From contig JAFVWN010000033.1 of assembly GCA_017501645.1 (NCBI GenBank), positions 1-38,480 of the forward strand: a stretch of DNA of 38,480 bases, given 5' to 3'. Below, in pieces: positions 36,691-38,480 of this stretch. The DNA comes from Clostridia bacterium (lineage in GTDB: Bacteria > Bacillota > Clostridia > Christensenellales > UBA1242). Within the stretch, counting starts at the first letter, position 1. Each line of letters starts with the position of its first letter. The position numbers were made by a program, and so were the translations under genes. Below the pieces are notes generated by a model. It searched no databases, was not told the DNA's origin, and was given only the letters and a program-made list of their open reading frames with translations.

Positions 36691-36993
36691 TTAATCCTCT
36701 GATAATGACTTAATTTTCTTTTGTACCATTTTCCAAACACTATCATAGAATAATTGTGAAATACTGAACGCAAATAAACCTATTGGAAGAAACTCTTTTA
36801 TTTCAAGCCAAGTAAAAGATTCAATTTGTATTAAGGACAGAGCAAAACAGAAAAGAAAAGATATAACAGTATAAATCCAAGTCGGGATTTTTACCGCCTT
36901 TTTATTAAAGAAAACTTTGATTGCCTCTAGCAACGCAATTACTTCTATTGCGATTGTTAAAGCGTTTGTTAAAAAAGATAAATCTAGATTCAT
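36691..36993 (-). CDS. Holin-like membrane protein
   Basis: 100 residues with about three membrane helices (around 8-28, 36-56, 66-86: LTIAIEVIALLEAIKVFF, WIYTVISFLFCFALSLI, EFLPIGLFAFSISQLFYD) and a charged C-terminus KMVQKKIKSLSED. Topology and the location beside spanin-like genes suit a class I holin. No family is recognised by eye. Confidence 0.65.
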   Translation of the reverse strand: MNLDLSFLTNALTIAIEVIALLEAIKVFFNKKAVKIPTWIYTVISFLFCFALSLIQIESFTWLEIKEFLPIGLFAFSISQLFYDSVWKMVQKKIKSLSED

Positions 36994-37316
36994 TGTTTAT
37001 TATCCTTGTTGATTAATGCTTTTTGTAATCCTGAGTTTAACTCAGTATTTGCCATTTCAAGAGTTTTTTCCGCTCTTTCAATATTCCCGTTGACGTGATT
37101 TGTTTTAATTGCGTCAAGTATTGTTGATAAAACATTGCTTTGATGTAAAGAATATCTCATTAAAAGATTTTGACATTCTGTCATTACATCAAGCCTTGCT
37201 ATTAGTTTATCGTCTCTTTTTTTACTGAGTTTTTGAAACAGAGAAAAAATAAACGCTCCGCAAGATGTTCCGATTGCCGTAATAATAGCCGTTGTTAATA
37301 TATTTAGATTTTCCAT
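36990..37316 (-). CDS. Small membrane protein of the lysis cassette
   Basis: 108 residues. One N-terminal membrane helix (ILTTAIITAIGTSCGAFIFS) is followed by a helical cytoplasmic or periplasmic part (LIARLDVMTECQNLLMRYSL, NGNIERAEKTLEMANTELNS). It may be an antiholin, a second holin or another membrane effector. Overlaps the holin-like gene by 4 bp. Confidence 0.55.
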   Translation of the reverse strand: MENLNILTTAIITAIGTSCGAFIFSLFQKLSKKRDDKLIARLDVMTECQNLLMRYSLHQSNVLSTILDAIKTNHVNGNIERAEKTLEMANTELNSGLQKALINKDNKQ

Positions 37317-37342
37317 AATTTACAAAATACACCGAAAACCAA

Positions 37343-37909
37343 CTACAAGTCAAGGAAATATAAAACTTCATCTTTTGTCAAACTTGTAATGTTTTCAAAC
37401 CCCTCGGAAATATTTTCATCTGCTTTATAATACTTTTCCGTAATAATAAACTTTTTCACTTGTTTTAGTTTGATGTGTTTTTTGTTAAATATTTCTTCCA
37501 TTTTTTCAAACAACACAATAGGCAATAAATAGATATTTGACATCTCAGAATCATAGACTAGAACTCCTGAGCAAGCCCCTAGATTTCTATGTCTTATCAA
37601 TTCTTTTAGTTCGTTTTCAGTCAATGCAGAAAGTTGTATTTTTCCGCCTGAAACACTTTTAGCCTCTAGCACAATGGAGCGTCCGCCCTTTAGTGTTCCT
37701 TTGTAGTCAGGTTGTGCCGATTTCAAAAAACAACCCACAAACAAATTACTTGTATAAGGTTTGATAAACTTAAAAGGCTCAGGGGTTTTTTCAATGTTAC
37801 AATACCCCATTTCTGCAAAATAAGAAAAATATTTGTCTAGTGTTTGCTCAAACTGTTGCCCGTTCCTTTTGGCTTTCAATCCGCTTTCTTGATTACTTAA
37901 TTTTTTCAT
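37343..37909 (-). CDS. RecU-like Holliday junction resolvase
   Basis: 188 residues. KRNGQQFEQTLDKYFSYFAE, NIEKTPEPFKFIKP, KSAQPDYKGTLKGGRSIVLE and EAKSVSGGKIQLSALTENEL match phage RecU-type nucleases. The catalytic Asp (PDYKG) and E-x-K (EAK) of the PD-(D/E)XK site are visible, and the closing VLVYDSEMSNIYLLPIVLFE is typical. It resolves branched DNA before packaging. First gene leftward of the junction after the PAPS reductase; starts after AAAGGGGG. Confidence 0.85.
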   Translation of the reverse strand: MKKLSNQESGLKAKRNGQQFEQTLDKYFSYFAEMGYCNIEKTPEPFKFIKPYTSNLFVGCFLKSAQPDYKGTLKGGRSIVLEAKSVSGGKIQLSALTENELKELIRHRNLGACSGVLVYDSEMSNIYLLPIVLFEKMEEIFNKKHIKLKQVKKFIITEKYYKADENISEGFENITSLTKDEVLYFLDL

Positions 37910-38004
37910 TTATTCCCCCTTTCAGTTTTATTTTATTTTCAGGATCAATCCTTTTTCAAGATGTCGTTTTCTTTGTTGCTCATTATTTCACATAAAGAAC
38001 ACAA
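37910..38004. other. Short intergenic stretch
   Basis: Holds the RecU gene's ribosome site and a 12-codon ORF (MSNKENDILKKD) without its own ribosome site. I see no promoter or terminator with confidence. Confidence 0.4.
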
Positions 38005-38480
38005 TTAAAACAAAGTCGGTTGTATTTCTGATTTGAACCGCTTTTCTAAATCAAAAATAGTTTTGTTTTCCTTAAACGGCAATTCTATTTTTGTTTGCAA
38101 GTCCTTTAATCTTTCCCAATACTCAGGAAGAAAAAGAAACATATTTTTTAATTCTTTTAGATTCTTATTTTTGCAACAAAAACAAGAAACCCTATCAAGT
38201 ATTGAATAAAGGTCTATTCCGTTTTCTATCCAATTCCAACCCTTAGAATAGCAATAAGTTAAACAGTCTTTTTCTGTCATTCCCCATTCTGCAAGTGGAT
38301 AGAGTTTTATTCTGTCATTACATCTCTTGACCCTTTCTCGCTCTAGTCTTTCTTGTTCATCAAGGGCAATTCCGACATATTCACAAATAAACTCATTTTG
38401 ATACTTCTTGTTATTCTCTTTTATTGCTTGAAGTTTTAAGGTAGTTCCCCACCTACACAAACCCCCACACCATTTATAAC
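38005..38480 (-). CDS. PAPS reductase-like protein, C-terminal part
   Basis: The other half of the gene whose start is at 403. It ends at TAA 38005. The window end cuts the frame inside the 141-bp overlap, so bases 38340-38480 repeat 1-141. EYVGIALDEQERLERERVKR and RVSCFCCKNKNLKELKNM (Cys-pair region) and the final ELPFKENKTIFDLEKRF are visible. Together with 1-403 it gives one intact protein of about 245 residues, with no sign of damage. Confidence 0.85.
   Translation of the reverse strand, partial: YKWCGGLCRWGTTLKLQAIKENNKKYQNEFICEYVGIALDEQERLERERVKRCNDRIKLYPLAEWGMTEKDCLTYCYSKGWNWIENGIDLYSILDRVSCFCCKNKNLKELKNMFLFLPEYWERLKDLQTKIELPFKENKTIFDLEKRFKSEIQPTLF
38340..38480. repeat. End repeat, copy 2 (circular overlap)
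   Basis: Identical to 1-141, base n matching 38339+n. Removing one copy gives a circle of about 38,339 bp. Confidence 0.9.

Noticed and set aside
1..38480. CRISPR array, insertion sequence or rRNA
   Set aside because: No regularly spaced repeats, no transposase and no ribosomal RNA sequence noticed on either strand.

Overview
The window is the complete genome of a temperate, HK97-type long-tailed (siphovirus-like) phage, written as one linearised circle. The first 141 bases (1-141) recur exactly as the last 141 (38340-38480), so the circle is about 38,339 bp. One gene, a PAPS-reductase-like protein, is cut in two by the ends. The DNA is AT-rich. Every gene except one small repressor-like gene reads leftward (minus strand). 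The host is probably a low-GC diderm bacterium. The best clues are a candidate one-piece spanin (lipoprotein-like signal at one end, membrane helix at the other) and a style of secreted coiled-coil protein that resembles spirochaete (Treponema-like) prophage proteins from memory. The spirochaete assignment is a guess.

Layout, read in transcription order from about 15 kb leftward. (1) Lysogeny control at 13.8-15.0 kb: a leftward XRE repressor, a divergent rightward XRE/Cro-like gene, and a 470-bp palindrome-rich stretch without genes. (2) A methylase-like gene and a tyrosine integrase at 12.0-13.8 kb. (3) Early and replication genes at 3.1-11.9 kb: SSB, ERF annealing protein, J-domain protein, Gp157-like protein, a replication initiator carrying candidate origin iterons, a DnaC-like helicase loader and an SPFH protein with a broken frame. 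(4) Small accessory genes at 0.5-3.0 kb, several Cys-rich. (5) Across the junction: PAPS reductase, a RecU-like resolvase, a lysis cassette with holin-like proteins and two fully nested spanin-like genes, a ParB-like and a Mom-like DNA modification pair, and two small-terminase-like proteins. (6) Head genes (large terminase, portal, protease, capsid, connectors) at 27-33 kb. (7) Tail genes (two tube-like proteins, tip and chaperone, gpG/gpGT frameshift, tape measure, Dit, Gp37-like, beta-helix fibre) at 15-27 kb, ending in a strong leftward terminator.

The main regulatory observation is a dispersed regulon. Six leftward promoters (TTGACA, 17-bp spacer, TATAAT-like) carry the same 13-bp palindrome, AAACTAWTAGTTT, between or against the -35 and -10 boxes. 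Related sites lie at the repressor/cro region. In five of them the transcript starts with a leader of about 60 nt. Its last stem-loop, mostly with an AAGA loop, sits directly before the ribosome binding site and keeps its pairing while its bases change. The first gene after each leader is followed by a terminator or terminator-like hairpin, before the rest of the operon. This suggests one repressor controlling all early operons, plus an RNA-level step such as put/nut-like antitermination or translational control. A second unexplained region, 9034-9511, has no gene but holds several nested palindromes, including a cloverleaf-like fold.
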